A stretch of DNA of 64,000 nt from an uncultured Pseudohongiella sp. (lineage in GTDB: Bacteria > Pseudomonadota > Gammaproteobacteria > Pseudomonadales > Pseudohongiellaceae): positions 1,904,438-1,968,437 of the forward strand of contig OX638341.1 in NCBI GenBank assembly GCA_951812965.1, written 5' to 3'. Positions within the stretch are counted from its first letter, which is position 1. Each line of letters starts with the position of its first letter. Shown here in pieces: positions 49,464-57,106 of the stretch. The position numbers were made by a program, and so were the translations under genes. A model generated the notes under the pieces. That model ran no database searches, was not told the DNA's origin, and was given only the letters and a program-made list of their open reading frames with translations.

Positions 49464-50564
49464 ATGATGGACGTTTACGGTCGATACATGGATGCCGTCA
49501 GTGGCGGCGATGTCCTGCATGATGCGATGCAGGAGCGGGTGGCGTTACGGCTGCGGAGACTGGCTCAGGAGATTTCGCCGCGCTGGTGTCGCAAGCCGTC
49601 GCGGCTGTTGCTTGGCCTCGGACTGGCGCGGCGCGGGGCGCCGCCCACGGGGATGTATCTTTGGGGCGGTGTAGGGCGCGGCAAGACTTTTCTGATGGAT
49701 CTGTTCTTCGCGGGTCTGCCGGGCTCGTACAAGATGCGGGTGCATTTTCACGCATTCATGCAGCGTGTGCATCGGCGGCTGGCGGCCTTGCAGGGAGTTC
49801 AGGACCCATTGGAAGAAGTGGCGGAGGAAATTGCCGCTGAGGCAGGAGTAATCTGCTTCGATGAGTTTTTCGTTTCGGATATCGGTGACGCGATGTTGCT
49901 CGGCGGCCTGCTCGATGCGCTGTTCCGGCGCAAGGTGATCCTGGTCGCCACTTCGAATATTCCGCCCGGGAAGTTGTATGAGAACGGGCTGCAACGAGAA
50001 CGCTTTCTGCCCGCGATTGCCTTGCTGGAGGAAAATTGCGCGGTCGTCGAGCTTCGCTCGCCGGTGGACTATCGTTTGCGCAGTCTCGAGCAGGCCACCT
50101 TGTATCACTCACCGGTGACGGGCGACACCGGTGAACTGCTCAAGCGAAACTTCAACGAACTCGCTACCGGCGGGGCGGGCATCGCAGCCGGCGGCTCCAT
50201 CAACATCCAGGATCGCGAAATCGAGGTGGTATATCTGGATCAGGACGTAGTCTGGTTCGACTTCAGCGCGATTTGCGAAGGGCCGCGCAGTGCGGCGGAC
50301 TATGTGCAGATCGCGAAAATGTTCCACGCCGTGATCATCAGCGATGTGCCGCGGCTGAGCGATGCCGCGCTCGACGCAGCCCGGCGTTTCGTCAATCTGA
50401 TCGACGCATTCTATGACTGCCGCGTGAAACTGATTCTCAGCGCCGAGGCGCCGATCCCTGAACTCTATGCCGGCGCCGGACTCGAAGCCGAGTTCGAGCG
50501 CACACGCTCACGCCTGCTGGAGATGCAATCGCGGGATTACCTGGGACTGGAACATCGAGCCTGA
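49464..50564 (+). CDS. zapE: Cell-division ATPase ZapE (AFG1-like)
   Basis: 366 residues of the AFG1/ZapE AAA+ family: Walker A GGVGRGKT (68-75), HFHAFMQRVH, Walker B VICFDEFFVSDIGDAM, ATSNIPP sensor, and FLPAIALLEENC. ZapE interacts with FtsZ at the constricting ring in E. coli. ATG 49464 (with a second ATG three bases later) is preferred; an upstream GTG at 49422 would add a glycine-rich leader. It converges on the DUF4097-like gene across a hairpin. Confidence 0.93.
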   Translation: MMDVYGRYMDAVSGGDVLHDAMQERVALRLRRLAQEISPRWCRKPSRLLLGLGLARRGAPPTGMYLWGGVGRGKTFLMDLFFAGLPGSYKMRVHFHAFMQRVHRRLAALQGVQDPLEEVAEEIAAEAGVICFDEFFVSDIGDAMLLGGLLDALFRRKVILVATSNIPPGKLYENGLQRERFLPAIALLEENCAVVELRSPVDYRLRSLEQATLYHSPVTGDTGELLKRNFNELATGGAGIAAGGSINIQDREIEVVYLDQDVVWFDFSAICEGPRSAADYVQIAKMFHAVIISDVPRLSDAALDAARRFVNLIDAFYDCRVKLILSAEAPIPELYAGAGLEAEFERTRSRLLEMQSRDYLGLEHRA

Positions 50565-50574
50565 AGGGGTGGCA

Positions 50575-50592
50575 GCGGACATCCTTGTCCGC
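50575..50592. terminator. Hairpin between zapE and the TSGG-repeat gene
   Basis: Perfect 7-bp stem GCGGACA/TGTCCGC with a TCCT loop lies in the 37-nt convergent gap. It is a probable bidirectional terminator, though the U-tract is lacking. Its core ACATCCTTGT recurs in the window. Confidence 0.55.
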
Positions 50593-50601
50593 TTGTCCAT
50601 G

Positions 50602-51567
50602 CTAGAAATCGTGACGCATTATCCGCACCGAACCGCCCGAGGTTCGCAATACCAGTTCCGGGCCGCCGCCATTGAGAGCCTGTTCGAGTTTCCCGCGTCC
50701 GCCAGAGTTATCAGGAGACGTATCGGGAAAATCCGAAGTAACCCGTCCGCCTGACGTGCTGGCGGAGAGATTTGCCCGTACGTCATCGTGCAGGTAAGCG
50801 GTTACGCTTCCTCCGGAAGTTCGCAATTCGCTGTTTCCGTCAGGCTGTTCGGCAAAGCCGACCTCGACCGAACCTCCGGAAGTCCTTGCCTGAACCGCGC
50901 CTGCGGCACTGGCGATGTCGATACTGCCTCCTGAGGTTCTCGCCTCCACCGAGGCGCCGGCATCACCAATGCGGATGCGGCCTCCAGAAGTCTTGGCGAA
51001 AACTTCTCCTTCAACCTGGTTCAGACGAATCGCGCCGCCTGAGGTTTCCGCGAAAACGGCGCCGCTGGAACTCTCCAGCCTGATGGATCCACCGGAAGTC
51101 CGCGCATTGACCGGACCGTCGACAGCGCCGGCTTCAATGTCGCCGCCGGAAGTCCGGGCTGTAAAATCTCCCTGCAGACGGTCAAGGTCGATATCGCCGC
51201 CGGAAGTTCGCAGATCGAGGTTCTGACGGTACGGCACGTTCATCGTGACGATTGCGGAACGCCGGTTGGAAAAGCCGAACAGGATGTTGGGCCGGTCGTA
51301 TTCGCCGTGGATTGTTACTACGCCGTCCTCCTGGCTGAAATCGAATTCATATCGCTCGGCGTACTGAACGCTGACACTGACCTCGGAACGGTCCCAGGCG
51401 ACGATATTCAAGTCCGCGCGTTCGACATCGACTACTACGCGGTCGCCTTCGTCCACGGAAAAGCTGCGCTCCACATCTTGGCCGAAGGCGCCTCCGGCAT
51501 AGGCTGCCAGCGCTACCATGGTGAGGCAGGCGGCGAATGTTCTGACAACGGAAATGGATTGATTCAT
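50602..51567 (-). CDS. Secreted TSGG-repeat protein (DUF4097-like)
   Basis: 321 residues: signal peptide (about 1-29, ending AFGQ), a short beta domain, then ten TSGG turns. The first six recur every 18 residues in the form ARTSGGSIxxxxxxGxV, predicting a right-handed parallel beta-solenoid as in DUF4097/adhesin-like proteins. The last repeats are less regular and the protein ends TSGGSVRIMRHDF. AAGGAG lies 6 nt before ATG 51567. No catalytic residues are evident. It follows two other secreted-protein genes on the same strand, but a 181-nt gap with a TGCTCTT/AAGAGCA stem suggests its own promoter. Confidence 0.85.
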   Translation of the reverse strand: MNQSISVVRTFAACLTMVALAAYAGGAFGQDVERSFSVDEGDRVVVDVERADLNIVAWDRSEVSVSVQYAERYEFDFSQEDGVVTIHGEYDRPNILFGFSNRRSAIVTMNVPYRQNLDLRTSGGDIDLDRLQGDFTARTSGGDIEAGAVDGPVNARTSGGSIRLESSSGAVFAETSGGAIRLNQVEGEVFAKTSGGRIRIGDAGASVEARTSGGSIDIASAAGAVQARTSGGSVEVGFAEQPDGNSELRTSGGSVTAYLHDDVRANLSASTSGGRVTSDFPDTSPDNSGGRGKLEQALNGGGPELVLRTSGGSVRIMRHDF

Positions 51568-51748
51568 GTGACGCTCCTTCTGGAGTTGAATGCTCTTGAC
51601 TGCTTAAGAGCAATCCTCGTGCCAATGTTTTATATCTACTACAACGCCAGTGCGCACAAGTAGTTACAGCCATTCGGCAATTTCGGGTCAATCAGAGATG
51701 GGAAACTTCGCCGATAATTGGCGGAAATGCCCGCTGCCGGGGCAGCGA

Positions 51749-53224
51749 TCAATTCACTCGGATGATTCCGACGTTTCCTTCGATATCGATCTGCGTGCCC
51801 CATTGATCCGAAAGGCGTTCCACACGCTGCAATATCCGCTGCGCATGTTGCGTTTCGGCCATGCGGGGTATGCCCAGGCGGGAATCCGGCTCGTCGATGC
51901 CCAATTCGGTCGGATACAGTCGCACTTCCGTCAGCTCGCCGTCTTCGAACCGGCTGACGGCAACCAGGCTTTCCAGGGATTGGGTGGAGCCGCCGAAGTT
52001 TCTCGCGAATTGCTGCATTCCCCTGCCCGGGTCGGCATCGGCGTTGCCGGTCGATACTTCCAATTCCCACTGCGCTTCCCGGAAGAATTCGCCGAGCCCG
52101 TAGAAAATCGGTTTTCCCTTATAAATTTCGATTCCGCGCAAGGTCTGGACGCCGGTGCCGAGAAAGGCATCGGCGCCCGCATCGATGGCGCGGTGCGCAA
52201 GATCGACATAGAACGCGGGGGGCCGCGTACTCAGGTGCTGAGATTCCAGAATTGACTGGCTCTGGTGAATATGGGCGGCGGCAATGACGAAATCTCCCAA
52301 CTGGCGCGCGTTGTGGATGTTGCGCACGATCCGGTCCAGATCGTCCGTGTTCATTTGATAAACGACGGTTCCCGGGATTTCCCCCGCTTGCGCGACTCGA
52401 TAGGTCGGATCGTTACGCCCGGAACTGGAAGCGGGGAATCTCATTCCTTCTGTTGGAGAACCGGCAACGACGGGTCTTGGATTGTCGTAATTGCCGCGAA
52501 ATTGTTGAAATCCATCCCGCACCTGCTGCAGAGCGTTGAATTGCTGATCGGATACCAGAATCGTTTCGCGTAAATTGAGCATGTTCAATCCGGGTCTGCC
52601 GCCCAGATTGCCGATTCGAGGCGTGGCGGCAAGACGATTGTGCTCGGGAAAGATGGGCGCATGCATGCCGATCAACGCGGCGCGGCCTTGAGCCAGTTCG
52701 AGAAAAGCCGGCCCCGCGGCTTCCTGCAAATTCCTGCCGGAGCCTGCATGCACGATTCCAGCTTCATCCAGCAAGGTATTGGTTGAGAACATGCCTTCGG
52801 ATTCGGAGTCCAGAAGATGATTCTGGGCGCGGTTCACCATGTCGAAACCCATCGCCTTGAGGTCTCCGGCAACCTCATGGGTTCCAACGAAACCATTCAG
52901 CGGGCCGTCGAATTCCTTCTGGTCGGCCAATTCCCCCTCCATGTTTCCAACAGCCAGATCAGCGTCTCGAACCAGGTTCAGCACAGCTTGCACTTCCGGG
53001 TCCGCAAGTCGGGAAGCCGGTCGTCTGATCATCAGATCGCCAACACTGGCCAGGGTGAATTCTCCCCGCATGCTCATTGTCCGGTCCCTCTCATCGAGGG
53101 GTGGCAAGTCTGTCTGGGCCAAGGCGATTGGAGCGGTCGCCATACCGTACGCCAGGACAAGCGCGAAACAGAGTAAACCAGGGTCAGGCCGTGCAGGCGG
53201 GATTGGGCGAATCTGGTATCGCAT
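51749..53224 (-). CDS. CapA-like (PGA_cap) periplasmic metallophosphatase-fold protein
   Basis: 491 residues: signal peptide ending IALA near 36, then a PGA_cap fold with SVGDLMI (D63), NMEGEL (N94/E96), NRAQNHLLD (N135/H136), and a C-terminal RGIEIYKGKPIFYGLGEFF. In typical CapA proteins the block before this reads GHHPH or GHGPH; here it is GTGVQTL, so a metal-site His is missing, and the HWG-type motif is HIHQSQ. Start ATG 53224 has GGAG 5 nt ahead. CapA-type enzymes act in poly-gamma-glutamate handling; relatives without capsule genes are of unknown role. The LRR gene precedes it by 26 nt, a probable operon. Confidence 0.85.
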   Translation of the reverse strand: MRYQIRPIPPARPDPGLLCFALVLAYGMATAPIALAQTDLPPLDERDRTMSMRGEFTLASVGDLMIRRPASRLADPEVQAVLNLVRDADLAVGNMEGELADQKEFDGPLNGFVGTHEVAGDLKAMGFDMVNRAQNHLLDSESEGMFSTNTLLDEAGIVHAGSGRNLQEAAGPAFLELAQGRAALIGMHAPIFPEHNRLAATPRIGNLGGRPGLNMLNLRETILVSDQQFNALQQVRDGFQQFRGNYDNPRPVVAGSPTEGMRFPASSSGRNDPTYRVAQAGEIPGTVVYQMNTDDLDRIVRNIHNARQLGDFVIAAAHIHQSQSILESQHLSTRPPAFYVDLAHRAIDAGADAFLGTGVQTLRGIEIYKGKPIFYGLGEFFREAQWELEVSTGNADADPGRGMQQFARNFGGSTQSLESLVAVSRFEDGELTEVRLYPTELGIDEPDSRLGIPRMAETQHAQRILQRVERLSDQWGTQIDIEGNVGIIRVN

Positions 53225-53250
53225 GGTTGCTCCGGTCAATTCTGCATTGG

Positions 53251-54342
53251 CTAATTGCAAGCGGAAAACAGTTCGGTACGCACTTCCACCCCTTTCTCCG
53301 CCAGCAGCGACTGATCTTCGCAGGTCACCTGGGTATGCCTGAGTTCCACGATATCTCCTTCACCGATTCCCGGGTTTTCCAGCAGGGCCTGAATGTCGGT
53401 CAATTCAGGGTTGTAGCGCAGGTCGAGTCTGGTCAGGTTGACCAGCCCGCTCAGCGGGCCGATATCGGTAACGGAGTTGCCGGTAAGTTCAAGATTCCGC
53501 AAGGTCGTCAGCCCCCGCAACGGGCCGAGGTCGGTGAACCGGTTTCCCGCCAGCCGCAATTCCACGATGCTGGCGAGTCCGCTCAGCGGCGTAAGGTCAC
53601 TCACTTCCTGCGTGTGGATATTGAGATCCTCCAGTTTGGTCAGCATCGCAAGCGGGCTGATGTCGGAGATGGCGTTGCCGAAGAGAATTCCTGACGCTCC
53701 CAGATAGTTTCTCGGCCTTTGCCCGCCGATGAAGTCGCCATGCCGATGCAGGCGAAGCACTCGCAGTTCGGTAAGTTCACTCAAGGGGCTGATATCGGTC
53801 AGGGGATTCTCACTGAGAAACAGGCTGGTCAGCCGGGTCATGTCGCGTAGCGCACTGATATCGCTGATCCAGTTGGTGTGAAGGTTCAGGGCCGTGAGCC
53901 CGGTAAGGCTTGCCAGCGGGCCGATGTCGGTCAGGCCCCGATTGTTCATGGTGAGGCGAGTCAGCCCGGTCAGATTCTGTATTCCAGCGAGATCATGAAA
54001 TACATGATCCGGATCTTCCCATTCCGGAGAACCGGAGACATATCTGGTCGGGCCGGGCCCGGATGCGTTCAATGCGGTCAGTTCGGCAAGGATGCTGCAA
54101 CGCAACGGTTCCTGTTCGCCGATGTCCAATGCGTTGCGAACGATTCCCTCCAGCACGGGGTCCGCGAAAGTGGCCGTAGATTGCGGATTCTCGGCACAGT
54201 GTTCATCCGGAGCGAGAGCCTGCTGCGCACCAACTGAATTGACACTGAGAATGCCCATGCAGAAGACCGCGAGCGCACCGACAATTTGCAGCCGGACGTC
54301 CTGAAATCCCGAAGAAATATCTGCAGCCTTGAATTTGTTCAT
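53251..54342 (-). CDS. Secreted leucine-rich-repeat protein, internalin-like
   Basis: 363 residues: a signal peptide (about 20-40, ending VGA|QQ), a helical cap with Cys, about eight 22-residue LRRs of the LxxLxLxxNxITDISPLxxL type interrupted by one longer loop (about residue 215-235), and a C-terminal cap (LLENPGIGEGDIVEL) with a last Cys near the end (FSACN). It lacks a cell-wall or membrane anchor, so it is likely periplasmic or exported. ATG 54342 begins the signal region; the upstream-open frame is not signal-like. Probably cotranscribed with the CapA-like gene. Confidence 0.85.
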   Translation of the reverse strand: MNKFKAADISSGFQDVRLQIVGALAVFCMGILSVNSVGAQQALAPDEHCAENPQSTATFADPVLEGIVRNALDIGEQEPLRCSILAELTALNASGPGPTRYVSGSPEWEDPDHVFHDLAGIQNLTGLTRLTMNNRGLTDIGPLASLTGLTALNLHTNWISDISALRDMTRLTSLFLSENPLTDISPLSELTELRVLRLHRHGDFIGGQRPRNYLGASGILFGNAISDISPLAMLTKLEDLNIHTQEVSDLTPLSGLASIVELRLAGNRFTDLGPLRGLTTLRNLELTGNSVTDIGPLSGLVNLTRLDLRYNPELTDIQALLENPGIGEGDIVELRHTQVTCEDQSLLAEKGVEVRTELFSACN

Positions 54343-54538
54343 GTCTGTGGATGGTTCTCCCGCCAGGGCCGATAGTCCATCGGACAGTACAAGGCCATGA
54401 TCGGAAATACAATAACGGAAGACTGTGGACCCTGTGACTGACGTGCGCTCAATTCCGCGTGTCGCAGCCCAATGACCCGAACGGCTACTACCAGAGCCGA
54501 GAACTCGTTCCACATGACAAGGATGCGGCGTGACTATA

Positions 54539-54567
54539 TTGGACAAAAACGGATTGCACACTATAAT
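54539..54567 (+). promoter_or_regulatory. Promoter/operator of the toxin-antitoxin operon
   Basis: TTGGAC (54539-54544), a 17-nt spacer and a perfect TATAAT (54562-54567) form a good sigma-70 promoter. TGCAC (54555-54559) and GTGCA (54569-54573) flank the -10 box as inverted arms, a plausible antitoxin autoregulation operator. Confidence 0.7.
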
Positions 54568-54599
54568 CGTGCACACAACGCTAGTGCAGAGGCTCCGAC

Positions 54600-54824
54600 A
54601 TGAAGAACATCATCCTGAGCGCCGATGAAAATCTGATCGCGGAAGCCCGGAATATGGCCGCGAACGAGGGCACGACCCTCAATGCCCGGTTCCGCGAATG
54701 GCTCGAAGATTACGTTCAGCGAAAGCGCAGAGCGGAGGAGGCCATGGAATTGGTTCGCGAATTACGGGTGCGCGTTCGCACCGGCGGGCGCAAATTCACC
54801 AGGGACGAAATGAGTGAGCGCTAG
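54600..54824 (+). CDS. Ribbon-helix-helix antitoxin
   Basis: 74 residues; the first 40 fit an RHH DNA-binding fold (IILSADENLIAEARNMA...TTLNARFREWLEDYV), the rest is a charged toxin-binding tail. AGAGG lies 8 nt before the ATG. The stop overlaps the start of the PIN gene by 11 nt. It likely neutralises the PIN protein and represses the promoter with the palindrome just upstream. Confidence 0.85.
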   Translation: MKNIILSADENLIAEARNMAANEGTTLNARFREWLEDYVQRKRRAEEAMELVRELRVRVRTGGRKFTRDEMSER

Positions 54825-55242
54825 TTTTCTCGATTCGAATGTCCTGCTGTATTTGTTCGACGAACACAGCCATCGCAAATTCGGGATTGTCGAAAAGCTC
54901 GTCGACAGAGCGCTGCGAACCGGAAACGCAGTGATCAGCTTCCAGGTCGTGCAGGAAACCTTAAACGTGGCTACAAGGAAATTGGAAGTCCCCTTGAGTT
55001 CCGGGGAAGCAAACAGATTTCTTGAAACTACCTTGCTGCCGCTGTGGAAAGTCAACCCAAGCCGGGAACTGTACCGTAGAAGCCTCGAAATTCAATCTCA
55101 CTATCAGTTCAGCTTCTATGGCTCGCTAATCGTTGGAGCCGCGCTCGAGACGGGTTGCGGCACACTTTATACGGAAGATTTGGAACATGGACAAGTCGTT
55201 GGAAGACTGAAAATCTTGAACCCGTTCCTGACGGACTCCTGA
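54814..55242 (+). CDS. PIN-domain protein, VapC-like toxin with altered active site
   Basis: 142 residues of the PIN ribonuclease fold: D7 in FLDSNVLLY, E48 in VVQETLNV, and the terminal TEDLEHGQ (E121/D122). The third acidic position, normally Asp in F(W/Y)DALI, is Gly103 in SFYGSLIV (codon GGC at 55120, one base from GAC). Start is GTG 54814, inside the antitoxin end. VapC toxins cleave tRNA or rRNA; loss of this Asp could inactivate it or leave an RNA-binding relict. Assignment of the family is firm, activity is not. Confidence 0.85.
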   Translation: MSASFLDSNVLLYLFDEHSHRKFGIVEKLVDRALRTGNAVISFQVVQETLNVATRKLEVPLSSGEANRFLETTLLPLWKVNPSRELYRRSLEIQSHYQFSFYGSLIVGAALETGCGTLYTEDLEHGQVVGRLKILNPFLTDS

Positions 55243-55456
55243 ATGGTCAAACTTTGACTAATAATCTGTTTGATCGGAGGTCGCGCCTTGCGTTGTCTCC
55301 GACGGCTGGCGGATTGGCTGACTGGTCTCCAGATTGCATTCGCCGCCCGACGCGGCTCTCCCTGCGTCCGTCGACAAGAATAGCAGGCGCCCGCTGGAGC
55401 GCTAGATTTCGAAACAAATCAGGTTATTGGCCAATGCGTTCTCACACGGAAATCAT

Positions 55457-55485
55457 TTGATTCCGGACGGGTGCTCATGTAACAT
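55457..55485 (+). promoter_or_regulatory. Promoter for rplM-rpsI
   Basis: TTGATT (55457-55462) and TAACAT (55480-55485) with 17-nt spacing, 36 nt before the rplM ATG. The rest of 55243-55456 holds nothing recognised. Confidence 0.6.
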
Positions 55486-55521
55486 CCGCGCTCCCTCGAA
55501 ATACCTTGATTCGAACGAGCG

Positions 55522-55950
55522 ATGAAGACCTATAGTGCGCATCCGGGCGAAGTGCCCCAAAACTGGCTTTTGGTGGATGCCGAAGGCCAGACTCTCGGGC
55601 ATATGGCGAGCGCCATCGCCACGCGGCTGCGCGGCAAGCACAAGGCGGAATATACGCCGCACGTCGATACCGGCGACTTCGTCGTGGTCATCAACGCGGA
55701 CAAGGTTCGGGTCACCGGCAGGAAGGCCACCGGCAAGATTTATCATACCCATTCGGGTTACCCAGGCGGGCTGAAATCGCTTACTTTCGAGCAGTTGCTT
55801 GAGAAGTCGCCCGAGCGCGTGGTGCGCCTGGCGGTGCGGGGCATGATGCCGCGCAATCGGCTCGGACGGGCCATGTTGAAGAAACTGAAAGTCTACGCCG
55901 GCGGCGAACATCCGCACTCGGCGCAGCAACCGCAAACCCTGGAACTGTAG
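55522..55950 (+). CDS. rplM: Large ribosomal subunit protein L13
   Basis: 142 residues, standard length. Seen: [43 protein letters not shown] and [21 protein letters not shown]. One of the first proteins to assemble on 23S rRNA. Cotranscribed with rpsI 12 nt downstream. Confidence 0.98.
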   Translation: MKTYSAHPGEVPQNWLLVDAEGQTLGHMASAIATRLRGKHKAEYTPHVDTGDFVVVINADKVRVTGRKATGKIYHTHSGYPGGLKSLTFEQLLEKSPERVVRLAVRGMMPRNRLGRAMLKKLKVYAGGEHPHSAQQPQTLEL

Positions 55951-55962
55951 ACGCGAGACGAA

Positions 55963-56355
55963 ATGCAAACCGAACAGTTTTACGGCACCGGCCGCCGCAA
56001 GACCTCAACCGCGAGAGTGTATCTGACCCGCGGCAAAGGCAATATCGTCGTCAACCGGCGTCCGCTGGAAAACTATTTCGGCCGTGAGGTGGCGCGCATG
56101 ATCGTGCGTCAGCCGCTTGAAGTCGTCGACATGAACGAGCGTTTCGACATTACGGTTTCCGTGCGCGGCGGCGGCAGTTTCGGCCAGGCCGGCGCTATCC
56201 GGCATGGCATCACCCGGGCGCTGATCGACTACGACGGCGAACTCAAGCCGACCTTGCGCAAGGCCGGGTTCGTGTCTCGCGACGCGCGCGAAGTCGAACG
56301 CAAGAAAGTCGGTCTGCGCAAGGCGCGCAAGCGTCCGCAGTATTCCAAGCGCTAA
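55963..56355 (+). CDS. rpsI: Small ribosomal subunit protein S9
   Basis: 130 residues with the N-terminal [15 protein letters not shown] and the basic C-terminus [16 protein letters not shown] (here [13 protein letters not shown]) whose last Arg contacts P-site tRNA. The rplM-rpsI order is the rule in bacteria. Confidence 0.98.
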   Translation: MQTEQFYGTGRRKTSTARVYLTRGKGNIVVNRRPLENYFGREVARMIVRQPLEVVDMNERFDITVSVRGGGSFGQAGAIRHGITRALIDYDGELKPTLRKAGFVSRDAREVERKKVGLRKARKRPQYSKR

Positions 56356-56503
56356 AAGAATTTATTCCTAAAATTCAGTAAGTTGTCCTGAAGCGGGCGT
56401 ATACTCGCTTGATATTTTTTGGCGGATTCATTAGCATGCGCCCGGTTTGCCCGCGCGCGTGGGATTTCCAAGTTTTCTCAATCGATCAGGAGATGTACCG
56501 AAG

Positions 56504-57106
56504 GTGACTGACGACAGTACCAAGACCTTGCGCAGGCGCTTTCTCGTAGGTACGACATCCTTGCTGGGAACTGCCGGCGTAGCCGGCGCCGCGGTGCCTT
56601 TCATCGGGTCATGGAATCCGAGCGCCGAAGCAAGAGCGGCGGGCGCTCCGGTCCGCATCGATATCGGCAATCTGCTTGAAGGTGAGTTACTTGGGCCGAT
56701 ACCCGCCTGGCGCGGCCGGCCCATCTTCATCGTGCGGCGCGGCGCCGAGGCGCTCGAGGCCCTTAACCGCGACCCTGACCGGCTCACCGATCCCGATTCG
56801 GAAGAGCCGGAACAGCCTGCCTACGCACAAAACGAATTCCGCTCGCGAACACCCGAATTGATGGTGCTCGTCGGTCTTTGCCCGCACCTTTTCTGTTCGC
56901 CGACTCCGCATATCGAGCTGCGGCCCCAGCCCTTCGATGCAGAATGGAACGGCGGTTTCTTCTGCCCCTGTCACGGCTCCCGCTTCGATCTCGCGGGACG
57001 GGTGTACAGCGGCTCGCCGGCTTCGCGCAACATGGAAGTGCCGCCGTATTCGTTCGAGGACGAGAACATCCTGGTGATCGGCATCGACGAGGAGAGCGCG
57101 GCATGA
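56504..57106 (+). CDS. petA: Ubiquinol-cytochrome c reductase iron-sulfur (Rieske) subunit
   Basis: 200 residues. A Tat-type N-terminus (RRRFLVGTTSLLGTAGVAGA) acts as membrane anchor. The [2Fe-2S] ligand loops are CPHLFC and CPCHGS; the first differs from the common CTHLGC. It passes electrons from quinol to cytochrome c1. Start GTG 56504 keeps the Tat motif near the N-terminus; an ATG at 56492 is in another frame. Stop overlaps the next gene by 4 nt (ATGA). Confidence 0.95.
   Translation: MTDDSTKTLRRRFLVGTTSLLGTAGVAGAAVPFIGSWNPSAEARAAGAPVRIDIGNLLEGELLGPIPAWRGRPIFIVRRGAEALEALNRDPDRLTDPDSEEPEQPAYAQNEFRSRTPELMVLVGLCPHLFCSPTPHIELRPQPFDAEWNGGFFCPCHGSRFDLAGRVYSGSPASRNMEVPPYSFEDENILVIGIDEESAA

Noticed and set aside
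56878..57102. N-terminal extension of the cytochrome b frame to 56878
   Set aside because: It lies inside petA in another frame; ATG 57103 in the ATGA overlap gives the normal cytochrome b start.
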